A stretch of DNA of 64,000 nt from positions 62,001 to 126,000 of the forward strand of contig NZ_RCIQ01000002.1 in the NCBI RefSeq assembly GCF_004000255.1, in the 5' to 3' direction. The stretch comes from Nioella ostreopsis. Its GTDB lineage: Bacteria; Pseudomonadota; Alphaproteobacteria; Rhodobacterales; Rhodobacteraceae. How positions within the stretch are numbered: the first letter of the stretch is position 1; every line of letters starts with the position of its first letter. The translations under genes were made by a program, and so were the position numbers. The notes beneath the pieces were generated by a model, which did not search any database, was not told where the DNA came from, and was given only the letters and a program-made list of their open reading frames with translations. Of this stretch, positions 36,883 to 45,570 are shown piece after piece.

Positions 36883-38066
36883 TTTGCGATGACCTCAGCT
36901 GCTGCATCAAGCCCGCCCGGACCGTGTGGAATGCCAAGCGAGATCATCCCCGCCTGGATCGAGCCCAATACACCCATGACCATATGGGCATTTACGTGTC
37001 CCATATGACCGATGCGAAAGATGCCATTGGCCTCTTCCTCCGGCGCGCCAAGCGGAATGCCAAGCGTGATCCCCGCCTGATGCTCCAGCCAGTGGCGCAG
37101 GCGCGTGCCAGCCTCGCCGCCCATGCGAACCGTCGTCACCGCATGCGACCGGGCGTCCCGGTCTGCAATGTTGAGTGCGATCTCGGTTCCCTGTCCCCAC
37201 GCCTCGACCGCAGCCCAGACAGCCCCTGCCAGCACCTTGTGACGGTGCCAGACCGCCTCCAAGCCTTCCTCGTGCAGGATCATGTCCAGTGCCTCGCGTA
37301 GCCCGTACAGGTGATGCGTTGGCGCTGTGCCGCAGAAATGCTGGTAGTAGAGCGCCGGGTTCGCGCGCGGGCGCCAGTCCCAATAGGGCGTCACGCAGTC
37401 AGCCGTTTCGCGGGTGGCATCTGCCCTGTCATTGAAAAAGACGAAGGACATGCCCGGCGGCACCATCAGCCCCTTCTGGCAGCCCGTCACCATCACGTCG
37501 ACTCCCCAGTCATCCATGTGGAACTCATCCACTGCCAGGCAGGCGATATTGTCGGAAAACAGCAGCGCCGGGTGGCCGGTCTCATCCAGCACGCGGCGCA
37601 GGCCGCGGATGTTGTTCTTCACGGATGAGGCCGTATCGACCTGAACCGCCAGAACGGCCTTGATCCTGTGCCCGGTATCGACGCGCAGGGCCTCGGCCAC
37701 GCGATCCAGATCCACCCCCGCGCGGAATCCGAAATCGATCACCTCGGTTTCGATTCCCAACCCGTTTGCCAGTTCGCCCCAGCCAAGGCAGAACCGCCCG
37801 GTTCCGAGAATCAGGATCCTGTCGCCCCGCGACAGGGTGTTGCACAGCGCCGCTTCCCAAGCGCCATGGCCGTTGGCGATATAGATCGCCACCTCATGCC
37901 GGGTCCGCGCCACCTGCTTGAGATCCGCAACGATGGTTGCGGTCATGTCCACCAACTGCCCCGTATAGATGTTGGGCGCAGGTCGATGCATCGCTTGAAG
38001 CACGCGGTCGGGCATGACGGAGGGGCCGGGAATGGCGAGGTAATGACGACCGTTGGCGAGGCTCAT
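36876..38066 (-). CDS. PLP-dependent class V aminotransferase (alanine/serine--glyoxylate aminotransferase family)
   Basis: 396 residues. IPGPSVMPDRVLQAM at the N-terminus, IANGHGAWEAAL cofactor loop, and the PLP lysine K198 in VTGCQKGLMVPPG, in the order found in alanine-, serine- and aspartate--glyoxylate aminotransferases. The amino donor cannot be told from these residues. It converges with the HisC-like gene through the three-hairpin element, so two different aminotransferase folds lie tail to tail. Confidence 0.87.
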   Translation of the reverse strand: MSLANGRHYLAIPGPSVMPDRVLQAMHRPAPNIYTGQLVDMTATIVADLKQVARTRHEVAIYIANGHGAWEAALCNTLSRGDRILILGTGRFCLGWGELANGLGIETEVIDFGFRAGVDLDRVAEALRVDTGHRIKAVLAVQVDTASSVKNNIRGLRRVLDETGHPALLFSDNIACLAVDEFHMDDWGVDVMVTGCQKGLMVPPGMSFVFFNDRADATRETADCVTPYWDWRPRANPALYYQHFCGTAPTHHLYGLREALDMILHEEGLEAVWHRHKVLAGAVWAAVEAWGQGTEIALNIADRDARSHAVTTVRMGGEAGTRLRHWLEHQAGITLGIPLGAPEEEANGIFRIGHMGHVNAHMVMGVLGSIQAGMISLGIPHGPGGLDAAAEVIAKG

Positions 38067-38120
38067 ATCGGGACCTTTCGAGAGGGCATGTGAAAGCGGT
38101 AGCCGCCCCCGCAGGCGGGG

Positions 38121-38825
38121 TCAATCGGTGCCGTGATAGCGCCGTGCAAGCCGCGCCGGATCGGCCCCCATCCGGTAGCGCAGCAGCGTGCCTAGGTTGC
38201 GCGCCCCGCGCCTCGTCCAGCCCTCCGTCTCGTATCGCGCCGCCGATGTCCGCGCCTCCACTGGCAACATCACTAGCCGTTCTTTCAGGGCCCGCGCCAT
38301 CGCCACATCCTCCATAAGCGGCTGATCCGGGTAGCCGCCGACCCGGTCGTAGTGCGCCCGCGACATCAGCAGCCCCTGATCGCCATAAGGCAAGCCAAGG
38401 GCCCGCGTCCGCCAGTTGGCCCATCCCGCCACGCGCCGTGCGGCGCTCGCCTCGCTGCGGAAGGCAAGGCGGAAACAGGCCGCGCGGTCGGGGTTGCGAT
38501 TCATATGGGTCAGAACCGCCTCACCCCAACCGGGGGCCAGCCATGTATCGGCATGCAGGAACAGCAGCCACGGGGCCGACGCCGCCTGCGCCCCGCGCGC
38601 CAGCTGTCCGCCCCGGCTGGCAGGTCCGCTGACCCAGACGGCCCCCAACTCCCTCGCGGCCTCTGCCGTTTCATCCGTGGACCCGCCATCGGAAATCACC
38701 AAGTCGCGCACCAGCCCCATCTCGACGCCTTCCATCAGGGCCGCCGTGGTTGCCGCCAGCAAAGGTGCTGCGTTCAGGGTGGGGATGATGATGGACAGCG
38801 GCGCAGGCATGTTGCGAAAGCCCAT
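38121..38825 (-). CDS. Family 2 glycosyltransferase (TIGR04283 type)
   Basis: 234 residues, GT-A fold: SIIIPTLNAAPLL, nucleotide-sugar DGGSTDET (DxD-like position), the SRGGQLARGA and WLLFLHADTWL motifs that define TIGR04283, and PYGDQGLLM. The family name refers to arsenosugar biosynthesis, but no arsM or radical SAM partner is present, so only a sugar transfer role is claimed. ATG 38825 or ATG 38810 may start it; neither has a clear ribosome site. It is divergent from ygfZ. Confidence 0.82.
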   Translation of the reverse strand: MGFRNMPAPLSIIIPTLNAAPLLAATTAALMEGVEMGLVRDLVISDGGSTDETAEAARELGAVWVSGPASRGGQLARGAQAASAPWLLFLHADTWLAPGWGEAVLTHMNRNPDRAACFRLAFRSEASAARRVAGWANWRTRALGLPYGDQGLLMSRAHYDRVGGYPDQPLMEDVAMARALKERLVMLPVEARTSAARYETEGWTRRGARNLGTLLRYRMGADPARLARRYHGTD

Positions 38826-38880
38826 GGTTCAGGACGGTCTGCCGTCCTATATGACGGGGAAGACGCGAAAGGAAACGTGG

Positions 38881-39645
38881 ATGACCGGCGAAAAGGCAGA
38901 GAATCGCACCGTATTGCGGATCGCGGGCGAGGATGCGCAGCAATTCCTGCATGGGCTTGTGACCAATGACGCCAAACCCGGCGTTCTGGTCTATTCCGCT
39001 TTGCTCAGTCCCCAAGGCAAGTTTCTGGCGGATTTCTTTCTGCTCGACCGGGGTGAGGATATCCTGCTCGACGTGGCCGGTGACCTCGCGCCGGGGCTGT
39101 TCCGACGCCTCTCGATGTACAAGCTGCGCGCAGCGGTGACGATCGAGGACAGCGGCTTGTCTGTCGCTCGTGGCCTTGGCCCCGCGCCCGACGGCGCCCA
39201 CCCCGATCCGCGCCACGAGGCACTCGGTTGGCGATCCTATGGGGTGGAGGGCAGCGCACCGCAGATCGACTGGGATGCGATTCGCGTGACCCATTGCATC
39301 CCCGAAACCGGCATCGAGCTGATCCCCGAGGATAGCTATATCCTTGAAGCGGGCTATGACCGGCTGCACGGGGTCGATCACCGCAAGGGCTGCTATGTGG
39401 GGCAGGAGGTCACCGCGCGGATGAAGCACAAGACCACCCTGCGCAAGGGGCTGGTCACGGTGGAGATTGACGGCAACGCGCCCGTCGGCACACCGATCAT
39501 GGCAGGCGACAAACCGGCTGGCACGCTCTTCACTCAATCAGGTGGCAAGGCCATTGCCTATCTGCGCTTCGACCGTGCCAAGGGCGACATGATGGCGGGC
39601 GAGGCTATCGTCCGCTGGTCAGAGCCGGGTCAGGACAACGCCTGA
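38881..39645 (+). CDS. ygfZ: Folate-binding protein YgfZ (GcvT-like, iron-sulfur cluster repair)
   Basis: 254 residues. The signature KGCYVGQEVTARM near residue 170 contains the conserved cysteine. YgfZ/IBA57 proteins use folate to help assemble or repair 4Fe-4S clusters of enzymes such as MiaB. ATG 38881 has AAGGA eight bases upstream; the open frame extends to 38416 only because it reads antisense through the glycosyltransferase gene. The 3' end overlaps the convergent EamA gene by 27 bases. Confidence 0.92.
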   Translation: MTGEKAENRTVLRIAGEDAQQFLHGLVTNDAKPGVLVYSALLSPQGKFLADFFLLDRGEDILLDVAGDLAPGLFRRLSMYKLRAAVTIEDSGLSVARGLGPAPDGAHPDPRHEALGWRSYGVEGSAPQIDWDAIRVTHCIPETGIELIPEDSYILEAGYDRLHGVDHRKGCYVGQEVTARMKHKTTLRKGLVTVEIDGNAPVGTPIMAGDKPAGTLFTQSGGKAIAYLRFDRAKGDMMAGEAIVRWSEPGQDNA

Positions 39646-40455
39646 GACGATCAGCACGGCGGCGATGATCTTGCCCCGGTCCATCCGGTCCCCGAACAGC
39701 AGCCAGCCAAGCAGCACGGCGAAGAGGATCGAGGTTTCCCGGAGCGCCGCGACAAGGGCCAGCGGCGCCACCGTCATGGCCCAGACCGCGATGGCATAGG
39801 CCGCAAAGCTCGCCGCCGCCGCGATCAGCCCCATGATCCAGTCCCGCCTGCTGGCGCGGATCACCTCGACCCCGCGCAGGGCAATCGCAGCCGGGGTGTA
39901 GAACAGCGCCGACAGCATCATCAGCCAGCCCACATATTGCAGCGGATCGCCCGCCACCCGCGCGCCTAACCCGTCGGCCAGCGTATAGCCCGCCGTCGCC
40001 ATGGCGGACCCGAAGGCAAACGGCAGCAACCGCCGCGATTCGCCATTGGTGAAGACCCCGCGCGCCATGAAGGCGATGCCAAGGCCCAGGACCAGAACGC
40101 CCACGTAATCCATCACCCCCATAGGGTCGGACAGGAAAAGGACGCTGACGACCAACACCATCATCGGCGCAGCCCCGCGTGCCAGTGGATAAACGCGGCT
40201 GAGGGCGCCCTGTTCATAGGCGAAGGCCAGGAAAAGCTGATAGGCCATGTGGATCAGCCCCGAGGCCAGCAGCCAGGGCCAGACCTCGGCCTCCGGAAAG
40301 GGCTTGGTCAGGGCCACACAAAAGCCGATCGCCGCATGTCCCACCGACAGCAGGAACATCGAGGTCTGCTTCGACAGCCCCGTCTTGATGATGGCGTTCC
40401 AGCCCGCGTGCAGCAAGGCCGCACCCAGGACCGCCAGAAGAACCGTGAAGGACAT
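39619..40455 (-). CDS. EamA/DMT family transporter
   Basis: 278 residues, about ten membrane helices as two EamA repeats; the second half contains the typical ETSILFAVLLGWLLFGDRM near residue 235 and ends in a helix IIAAVLIVSGVVL. Probably an exporter of a small metabolite, substrate unknown. Start ATG 40453-40455 has GAGG nine bases upstream. Its stop overlaps ygfZ on the other strand. A 72-base gap separates it from the DUF2161 gene. Confidence 0.86.
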   Translation of the reverse strand: MSFTVLLAVLGAALLHAGWNAIIKTGLSKQTSMFLLSVGHAAIGFCVALTKPFPEAEVWPWLLASGLIHMAYQLFLAFAYEQGALSRVYPLARGAAPMMVLVVSVLFLSDPMGVMDYVGVLVLGLGIAFMARGVFTNGESRRLLPFAFGSAMATAGYTLADGLGARVAGDPLQYVGWLMMLSALFYTPAAIALRGVEVIRASRRDWIMGLIAAAASFAAYAIAVWAMTVAPLALVAALRETSILFAVLLGWLLFGDRMDRGKIIAAVLIVSGVVLTRL

Positions 40456-40527
40456 TTACTGCTGCCTCGGCGAATGTAACGGTTATGTGACACAAGCCGC
40501 AGGCGAAAGGAAAACCCAAAAGGCAGG

Positions 40528-41226
40528 TCAGCTGGTGTTCTCGGTTTCTGCCGCGGCGGCAAGTGGGTTTGGCATGCCATACTCGTCCAGCCCCTCCACC
40601 CCCTTGGGCGTCAACGCATAAACACCCTTTTCGACCTTCTCGAACCAGCCATAGTGGTCGTCCCGCATCAGGGTCGTGGCCCGGTCCACCCCGGTCGCGG
40701 CCTTCACGTCCCGGCCGCGTGAGGGTCCGTGTTCGGCCAGATGGGCAGCACACCGCAGGGCGTCCTGCCTATAGGCGGTGACCAGCCCCACCCGCGTGGC
40801 CCCGCCGCTATTCGGGTCGCCGACCCGGCGTGCGAATTCCCGCAGCAGCCGATGGCGTTTCGGTTTGGAAATGCGTGGCGCATAGGGCCCCGGATCGCAA
40901 TGCGCCTCGACGAACCCGTCGCGCATCCGCACCGTCAGCAGACCAAGCCCCAACCGGCGGCAGAGCGTCACGTTTTCCTTCAGCGCCTTCTGAAACCCCC
41001 GCCCTTTTCCGCGCGGCACCGCCAGATAGACCAGATCTGCCAAGGCCATCCGCGCCACGCCCTGATGGAACAGCGCCAAAGAGAAGCGAGTTTTCAGCTC
41101 CACGATCACCGGGTCCTCGCCATCGCGCAGAGCCACGACATCGGCAGCGCCGACCTCGGATTTCACCTCGTAGCCTTGCCCCTCCAAAAAGGCTTTCACC
41201 GGCGGGTAGAGATCGGTTTCCTTCAT
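40528..41226 (-). CDS. DUF2161 protein with PD-(D/E)XK nuclease-like motif
   Basis: 232 residues. An N-terminal nuclease-fold pattern, D29 (GAADVV), E43 and K45 (VELKTRF), is the restriction-endonuclease-like D-x(13)-ExK arrangement; the C-terminal part is probably a winged-helix-like domain (KAATGVDRATTLMRDDHYGWFEKV). DUF2161 is common in alphaproteobacteria and has no firm function; nothing here shows that it cleaves nucleic acid. It is coupled to the upstream LRR gene by an ATGA overlap (41223-41226). Confidence 0.8.
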   Translation of the reverse strand: MKETDLYPPVKAFLEGQGYEVKSEVGAADVVALRDGEDPVIVELKTRFSLALFHQGVARMALADLVYLAVPRGKGRGFQKALKENVTLCRRLGLGLLTVRMRDGFVEAHCDPGPYAPRISKPKRHRLLREFARRVGDPNSGGATRVGLVTAYRQDALRCAAHLAEHGPSRGRDVKAATGVDRATTLMRDDHYGWFEKVEKGVYALTPKGVEGLDEYGMPNPLAAAAETENTS

Positions 41227-41912
41227 CTCTGCCGGGCCGTCATGAGCGCCATGATGGCCCGCGTCCGGCTGCGCGTGTCGCTGATCGCGGCAATTTCGGC
41301 CAGCGCCGGGTCAGCGGAAAGGGCGGGAATGTCGCTGCAGAACAGCCCGGCAACGGGGGTCTCTGCCAGCAACCCTGTCAGGGCTGCAACCGGCGTCAGA
41401 TCGGCAATCCGAGAGCCTGTCACCGTCAGGCGCGTCAGAGACCGCAATGCCGCCAGAGGCGTCAGGTCCTCGACCTGCGTTCGGGCAATGGAAAGCTGCG
41501 TCAGGCTGGCGAGGCCAGACAAAGGGGTCAGGTCGTGCACCGGGCAATCATCCAGCATCAGCCAGTCCAACCCCGTCAGCCCGGCCAGCGGCCCAAGGTC
41601 CGAAACGGAGGTGCCCGATAGGCAGAGCCCCCGCAGCCCGGTCAGCCCGGCGAGCGGTGCAAGATTGGCGAGCGGCGCGTTCTCCAGGTAAAGCGCGCGC
41701 AGTGCGTGGCAGTCTTTCAAAGCGGAGATGTCCGTCAACGCGGTGTCGGTCACCTCCACCAGCGACAGCCCTGGGATCGAGGACAGGCTGGAGGGGAGCG
41801 ACGACAGCGCAGCAAACGGCCCGCCGCTCAGGATCACCTCGTCCAGCATGTCGAGACGGCTCTCTTCAATGGCCTCTTCCGCAGCTTGAAACGCGCGCTC
41901 TGCCTCTGTCAT
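41223..41912 (-). CDS. Leucine-rich-repeat protein, cytoplasmic
   Basis: About 229 residues from ATG 41912. Six to seven LRR units of 20-23 residues (LxxLxLxxTxVxDLxPLxGL) occupy residues ~45-190, e.g. [18 protein letters not shown] and [18 protein letters not shown]. No signal peptide from this start, so a cytosolic interaction protein is likely; a longer start at 41954 also lacks a good ribosome site. It is coupled to the DUF2161 gene, an unusual pairing of a binding scaffold with a nuclease-fold protein. Confidence 0.75.
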   Translation of the reverse strand: MTEAERAFQAAEEAIEESRLDMLDEVILSGGPFAALSSLPSSLSSIPGLSLVEVTDTALTDISALKDCHALRALYLENAPLANLAPLAGLTGLRGLCLSGTSVSDLGPLAGLTGLDWLMLDDCPVHDLTPLSGLASLTQLSIARTQVEDLTPLAALRSLTRLTVTGSRIADLTPVAALTGLLAETPVAGLFCSDIPALSADPALAEIAAISDTRSRTRAIMALMTARQR

Positions 41913-42001
41913 TCTCTGCTCTGGTTTCTGGTCTTGCCCGGCAGACTCTGGCATAGGAACACAAATCGGCCAAGCCGCGACGGAACTGATGGATGAATCG
42001 C

Positions 42002-42030
42002 TTGACACTGCCCGTGCAGCGCCGTATCCA
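42002..42030 (+). promoter_or_regulatory. Promoter of rpmB
   Basis: TTGACA (42002-42007), 17-base spacer, TATCCA (42025-42030): a perfect -35 and a four-of-six -10. The predicted start near 42037 gives a leader of about 63 bases before rpmB. Confidence 0.7.
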
Positions 42031-42046
42031 CCCGCCAGATTTGTAG

Positions 42047-42069
42047 GGGCGCTGACCGGCTCAGCGCCC
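42047..42069 (+). other. Hairpin in the rpmB 5' leader
   Basis: GGGCGCTGA-CCGGC-TCAGCGCCC is a perfect nine-pair stem with a five-base loop inside the predicted rpmB leader, 30 bases before the ATG. It could stabilise the mRNA, terminate early, or be a ribosomal-protein regulatory site; the sequence does not decide. Confidence 0.55.
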
Positions 42070-42099
42070 TTGTCCGTTTCTGAGACCGAGGATAAGCAC

Positions 42100-42387
42100 A
42101 TGTCGCGCGTCTGCGAACTGACCGGAAAAGGCCCCATGTCTGGCAACAATGTCAGCCATGCAAACAACAAGACCAAGCGTCGGTTCCTTCCGAACCTGAA
42201 CGACGTGACCCTCGGGTCCGAGGCGCTTGATCGCAGCTTCAAGCTGCGGATTTCGGCAGCGGCTCTGCGCTCTGTCGATCACCGTGGTGGCCTGGATGCA
42301 TTCCTGGCCAAGGCGAAAGACGAAGAGCTTTCGCCCAAGGCGCTGAAAATCAAGAAAGATATCGTGAAAGCCCAGGCAGAAGCCTGA
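42100..42387 (+). CDS. rpmB: 50S ribosomal protein L28
   Basis: 95 residues: [20 protein letters not shown] at the N-terminus and [16 protein letters not shown] are L28 hallmarks, and the C-terminal extension is the normal alphaproteobacterial length. Start ATG 42100, eight bases after GAGG; the frame is open to 41989 but the promoter lies within that stretch. It is followed by a T-tailed terminator, so it is probably monocistronic. Confidence 0.97.
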   Translation: MSRVCELTGKGPMSGNNVSHANNKTKRRFLPNLNDVTLGSEALDRSFKLRISAAALRSVDHRGGLDAFLAKAKDEELSPKALKIKKDIVKAQAEA

Positions 42388-42414
42388 TCTTCCCCGATCC
42401 TTTCGGCACAATTT

Positions 42415-42453
42415 CGCGGCCTCCGGCATCTGCCCGGGGGCCGCGTCCTTTTT
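42415..42453 (+). terminator. Factor-independent terminator of rpmB
   Basis: CGCGGCC (42415-42421) pairs with GGCCGCG (42439-42445), with further pairing of CCGG inside, followed by TCCTTTTT. It is 28 bases past the rpmB stop. Confidence 0.8.
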
Positions 42454-42493
42454 GCGCTTTGCAAGCGCCGCGACCCGTGCCTATCTAAGCGTC

Positions 42494-42841
42494 ATGAACC
42501 GTCTGCTGAATCCCGCAACCGCGCTGCTGCTTGGTCTGGTGCTTGCCATGACCTCGGTCAGCATGGCCGTGGCCCGTGGCGGGATGTCGATGACGGGTGC
42601 GATGATTCTCTGCATCGATGCCGATCAGCAGGTGGTGCCTCTCGGCCCCGATGGTGACCCGATAGAGGTGACCCATGCCTGCCCCGATTGTACCATCGGC
42701 GCATTGGCCCTGACGGAACCGCAACCGCTGGACGCGCCGGAATGGCGCATGGCGCGGCTCTATGCGCGGCCCTTCACGCTGCTTGTTCACGAAACCACTG
42801 TCCAGGGCGGACAGGGGCGTGGCCCCCCATCCCTGATCTGA
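42494..42841 (+). CDS. Small secreted or membrane-anchored protein with HACPDC motif, probably copper-related
   Basis: 115 residues. N-terminal hydrophobic segment (LLNPATALLLGLVLAMTSVSMAVA) then HACPDCTIGAL, a CxxC pair near residue 61 that could bind a metal, resembling DUF2946-type proteins. It lies 41 bases before the PCuAC copper chaperone, which suggests copper handling. ATG 42494 begins the signal segment; the frame is open a further 14 codons upstream. Family assignment is tentative. Confidence 0.6.
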   Translation: MNRLLNPATALLLGLVLAMTSVSMAVARGGMSMTGAMILCIDADQQVVPLGPDGDPIEVTHACPDCTIGALALTEPQPLDAPEWRMARLYARPFTLLVHETTVQGGQGRGPPSLI

Positions 42842-42882
42842 TCCCGAATACCCCTATTTCAATCAGATCAAGGAGACGACCG

Positions 42883-43392
42883 ATGTCGTTCAAATCCACC
42901 CTTCTCGCGGGCGTTGCCGCCCTGTCCTTCGCCCTTCCCGCCTTTGCAGACGGCATCATGATCCACGACCCCTATGCCCGCGCGTCGGCGATGATGTCGC
43001 AATCGGGCGCGGCCTTCATGGAGATCATGAACCAGACCGATACCGATGACCGCCTGATCGCGGCACGCTCGGACGTGGCGCAGCGGGTCGAACTGCACAC
43101 CCATCTGGAAGACGACAATGGCGTGATGCGCATGGTCGAGGTCGAGGAAGGCTTCGCGATCCCGGCTGGCGGCAGCCATGCCCTGGCGCGCGGCGGTGAC
43201 CACGTCATGTTCCTCGGCCTCAACCAGCCCTTCGAACATGGCGATGAGATCGAAGTGACGCTGGTCTTCGAACAGGCCGGTGAGATGACCGTGACCATCC
43301 CGATCGACCTGGAACGCAACCCGATGCGCCAGCAGATGCAGGGCCACGGCCAGATGAACCACGGCAATATGGGCAACGCGGCCTCTGACTAA
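42883..43392 (+). CDS. Periplasmic copper chaperone PCu(A)C
   Basis: 169 residues. Signal peptide FKSTLLAGVAALSFALPAFA, then the PCuAC fold with the Cu(I) ligands in VELHTHLEDDNGVMRM and GGDHVMFLGL (His/Met pairs). The last ~20 residues are Met/His-rich (RQQMQGHGQMNHGNMGN), a second metal-loading tail seen in several members. The family delivers copper to cytochrome c oxidase. ATG 42883 has AGGAG seven bases upstream. Confidence 0.92.
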   Translation: MSFKSTLLAGVAALSFALPAFADGIMIHDPYARASAMMSQSGAAFMEIMNQTDTDDRLIAARSDVAQRVELHTHLEDDNGVMRMVEVEEGFAIPAGGSHALARGGDHVMFLGLNQPFEHGDEIEVTLVFEQAGEMTVTIPIDLERNPMRQQMQGHGQMNHGNMGNAASD

Positions 43393-43444
43393 GCCCTTGG
43401 GATAGGGCCGCGACGGTGCTGTCCCTCCCGATAGCGGCCCTTGG

Positions 43445-43475
43445 CGGCGCGCCGAACGTTCCATCCGGCGCGCCG
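43445..43475. terminator. GC hairpin in the PCuAC convergent gap
   Basis: CGGCGCGCCG occurs twice (43445-43454 and 43466-43475) with an 11-base loop; because the ten-mer is self-complementary, the two copies form a perfect ten-pair stem. There is no T-tract. It lies between convergent genes. Confidence 0.5.
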
Positions 43476-43489
43476 TCCTGGTCGAAACC

Positions 43490-43942
43490 CTACTGCATCA
43501 GCGCAATCGCGGCGGCCTGCGCCTCGGCGTATCCGTCAAGACTGACTGTATAGGCAACGCTGTCTGAAAAGACCGCGCCCCCCGAGATGAACTCGGCCGA
43601 TGTGTCGGGACCGGCATAGGTCAGCAATACCTCTTCAGCGCCGAATCCCTCACCCTCCTGCATCATGCCGTCGCCGGGGACATGCCCGCGTTGCGTATAG
43701 GCGAAGTAGCCGAAGGGATTGACGAAAACGATCAGCCCATAGCGATCCTCGACGGCGCAATCGCGCGGATAGGACCAGCTGCCGCTGCCCACGGGCGTAC
43801 ACAGAACGCGCCAGTCGTCATGCACCGAGATCACGCGATAGGGGGTCAGGTCATAGCTTTCCAGACCGGCCTGAGCATGGGCCGCCGGGCTTTGGGTGGT
43901 GAACAGCAGACAAAGGGCGAGAATGGTGTGGCGGCGATGCAT
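43490..43942 (-). CDS. Secreted hypothetical protein
   Basis: 150 residues. Signal peptide MHRRHTILALCLLFTTQSPAAHAQA, then a soluble domain with one Cys pair (VLCTPVG, PRDCAVE) and GLIVFVNPFGYFAYTQRG. I recognise no family beyond 'secreted alphaproteobacterial protein'. ATG 43942 has AAAGGA six bases upstream and a good promoter at 43975-44003. The open frame to 44032 would run through that promoter. Confidence 0.75.
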   Translation of the reverse strand: MHRRHTILALCLLFTTQSPAAHAQAGLESYDLTPYRVISVHDDWRVLCTPVGSGSWSYPRDCAVEDRYGLIVFVNPFGYFAYTQRGHVPGDGMMQEGEGFGAEEVLLTYAGPDTSAEFISGGAVFSDSVAYTVSLDGYAEAQAAAIALMQ

Positions 43943-43974
43943 GGGGAATCCTTTCTGCGAGCCGTAAAGTGTCA

Positions 43975-44003
43975 CTAATACACTAATTTGGCGACACAAA
44001 CAA
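43975..44003 (-). promoter_or_regulatory. Promoter of the secreted hypothetical protein
   Basis: Minus strand: TTGTTT (44003-43998), 17-base spacer, TATTAG (43980-43975). The spacer and -10 lie within an inverted pair GTGTC/GACAC (43969-43973, 43993-43997) and contain a direct repeat of TTAGTG, which could be an operator. Confidence 0.55.
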
Positions 44004-44028
44004 TCTGCCTCACCGGTTTGTGAAGGAT

Positions 44029-44721
44029 TCACTGCGCCAGCACCTCCGCGACCCAGTCTGGCACGGCTTTTGTCGCAGGTCCCGCGATCACCCGGTCAAA
44101 CAGACCCGGCACGCGGCTTGGCTCCAGATTGATTTCCAGCGTCTCAGCCCCGGCGGCCTGCGCCTCCTGCACGAATCCCGCGGCGGGATAGACCTCGCCA
44201 GAGGTGCCGATGGACACGAACAGATCAGCCTGCCATAGCGCCTCGGCGATCTCATCCATGTGATAGGGAATCTCCCCGAACCAGACGATATCGGGCCGGG
44301 TGCGCGGCGCGTCACAGGCGGGGCAGGGGGCGGCGGGGTCCATCACCCGAGGCGCGGGCCAGCGGTGGTCGCAGGCCGCGCACAGCGCCCCCGCCAGAGC
44401 CCCATGCATGTGCAGGACATTGCGGCTGCCCGCGCGTTCATGCAGGTCATCGACGTTCTGGGTGACGATCAGAAGCTCCCCCGGCCACTCCCGTTCCAGC
44501 CGCGCCAACGCGGTATGCGCAGCATTGGGCGAGGCATCCAGCGCATTGGCGCGGCGGGCATTGTAGAAGTCATGCACCAGCCGTGGATTGCGGGCAAAGC
44601 CCTCGGGCGTGGCGACCTCGGTCAGGTCATAGCGGGTCCACAGCCCGTCCTTGTCGCGAAAGGTGCCAAGCCCGCTTTCCGCAGAAATCCCCGCGCCGGT
44701 CAGGACAACGATCCGTTCCAT
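44029..44721 (-). CDS. cobB: NAD-dependent protein deacylase, sirtuin (CobB type)
   Basis: 230 residues. GAGISAESGLGTFRD at the N-terminus, QNVDDLHERAG with the NAD-binding and catalytic region, catalytic His in LHMHGAL, four zinc cysteines (CAAC, CPAC). The Tyr and Arg of DFYNARR match the YxxR signature of SIRT5-like class III sirtuins, so removal of succinyl or malonyl groups as well as acetyl is expected. GGGAG precedes ATG 44721. Divergent from the phosphatase gene (46-base gap). Confidence 0.93.
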   Translation of the reverse strand: MERIVVLTGAGISAESGLGTFRDKDGLWTRYDLTEVATPEGFARNPRLVHDFYNARRANALDASPNAAHTALARLEREWPGELLIVTQNVDDLHERAGSRNVLHMHGALAGALCAACDHRWPAPRVMDPAAPCPACDAPRTRPDIVWFGEIPYHMDEIAEALWQADLFVSIGTSGEVYPAAGFVQEAQAAGAETLEINLEPSRVPGLFDRVIAGPATKAVPDWVAEVLAQ

Positions 44722-44767
44722 TCAGCTCCCTTCCATGGCATCAAGAGCCACCCGAGAAGGAGCTCTC

Positions 44768-45205
44768 ATGGCCAAGTCTATCCTCTGTGTCTGTCTGGGC
44801 AATATCTGCCGCTCGCCCACAGGCGAGGCGCTGCTGCGCGCGGCTCTCCCAGATGCGCATATCGACAGTGCCGGAACCGCAGGCTGGCATGTGGGCAAGC
44901 CACCCTATGCCCCGATGCAGGCGGCCGCGCGGGCGCGGGGATATGACCTCAGCCAACGGCGCGCCCGGCAGGTCACGACAGACGATTTCCACCGCTTCGA
45001 CCTGATCCTCGCGATGGACAGCAGCAATATGGAGGATTTGCAGGCGATCCGCCCGGCGGATGCCACGGCCAGGCTGTCCCTGTACCTCGCCCCGCTGGAT
45101 GGTGCGCCACGCGATGTGCCCGACCCATATTACACGCGGGATTTCGACGGGGTGTTGGACCTGATCGAACGGGCCGCAAGGGCCTGGGCCGAAAAGCTCG
45201 ACTGA
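44768..45205 (+). CDS. Low-molecular-weight protein-tyrosine phosphatase
   Basis: 145 residues. The P-loop CLGNICRS near residue 8 is the C-x5-R active site, and DPYY near residue 119 is the general-acid region. Cytosolic; targets unknown. ATG 44768 follows AAGGAG by five bases. It converges with the next minus gene with only two bases between stops. Confidence 0.93.
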   Translation: MAKSILCVCLGNICRSPTGEALLRAALPDAHIDSAGTAGWHVGKPPYAPMQAAARARGYDLSQRRARQVTTDDFHRFDLILAMDSSNMEDLQAIRPADATARLSLYLAPLDGAPRDVPDPYYTRDFDGVLDLIERAARAWAEKLD

Positions 45206-45207
45206 TC

Positions 45208-45510
45208 TCAGCCGCACATCTGTTCGGCGGCCTGTCCGAAGGCGCGGTAGCGATCCCAGAACGCCTCGTCCCGGTGGTTGTCGGACATGCGCAACTCTTC
45301 CGCTTCGTCCGGGTCGTTAAACAGTCGCGCGGCGCGGCGCTGTTCGCCGAAATTCAGCGTCTGGCGCGCGGCGCTTCCGATACAGGCGCAAAGCGACGGG
45401 TTCGCGGCTGTGCGGCCCGATCCCATACAGGCGCGCTCCACCGGGCTTGCCTCCAACGGAGCGCCCACCACCATAAACGTGATCAGAAATGCCGAGAATG
45501 TCTTGCTCAT
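45208..45510 (-). CDS. Secreted small Cys-containing hypothetical protein
   Basis: 100 residues. Signal peptide MSKTFSAFLITFMVVGAPLEASP, mature part with four cysteines (RACMGSG, LCACIG, C-terminal MCG) that could form two disulfides. Family not recognised; similar small secreted proteins are common in roseobacters. GAGG seven bases before ATG 45510 supports the start. Confidence 0.7.
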   Translation of the reverse strand: MSKTFSAFLITFMVVGAPLEASPVERACMGSGRTAANPSLCACIGSAARQTLNFGEQRRAARLFNDPDEAEELRMSDNHRDEAFWDRYRAFGQAAEQMCG

Positions 45511-45570
45511 CGCCCTGCCTCGTTTGCCCCATGCAAGGGGTTGGTCCCCCTTCTGCGGGATAATCTGCCG

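Noticed and set aside
38121-38825. Arsenosugar biosynthesis function for the glycosyltransferase
   Set aside because: Family name only; none of the expected arsenic genes are nearby.
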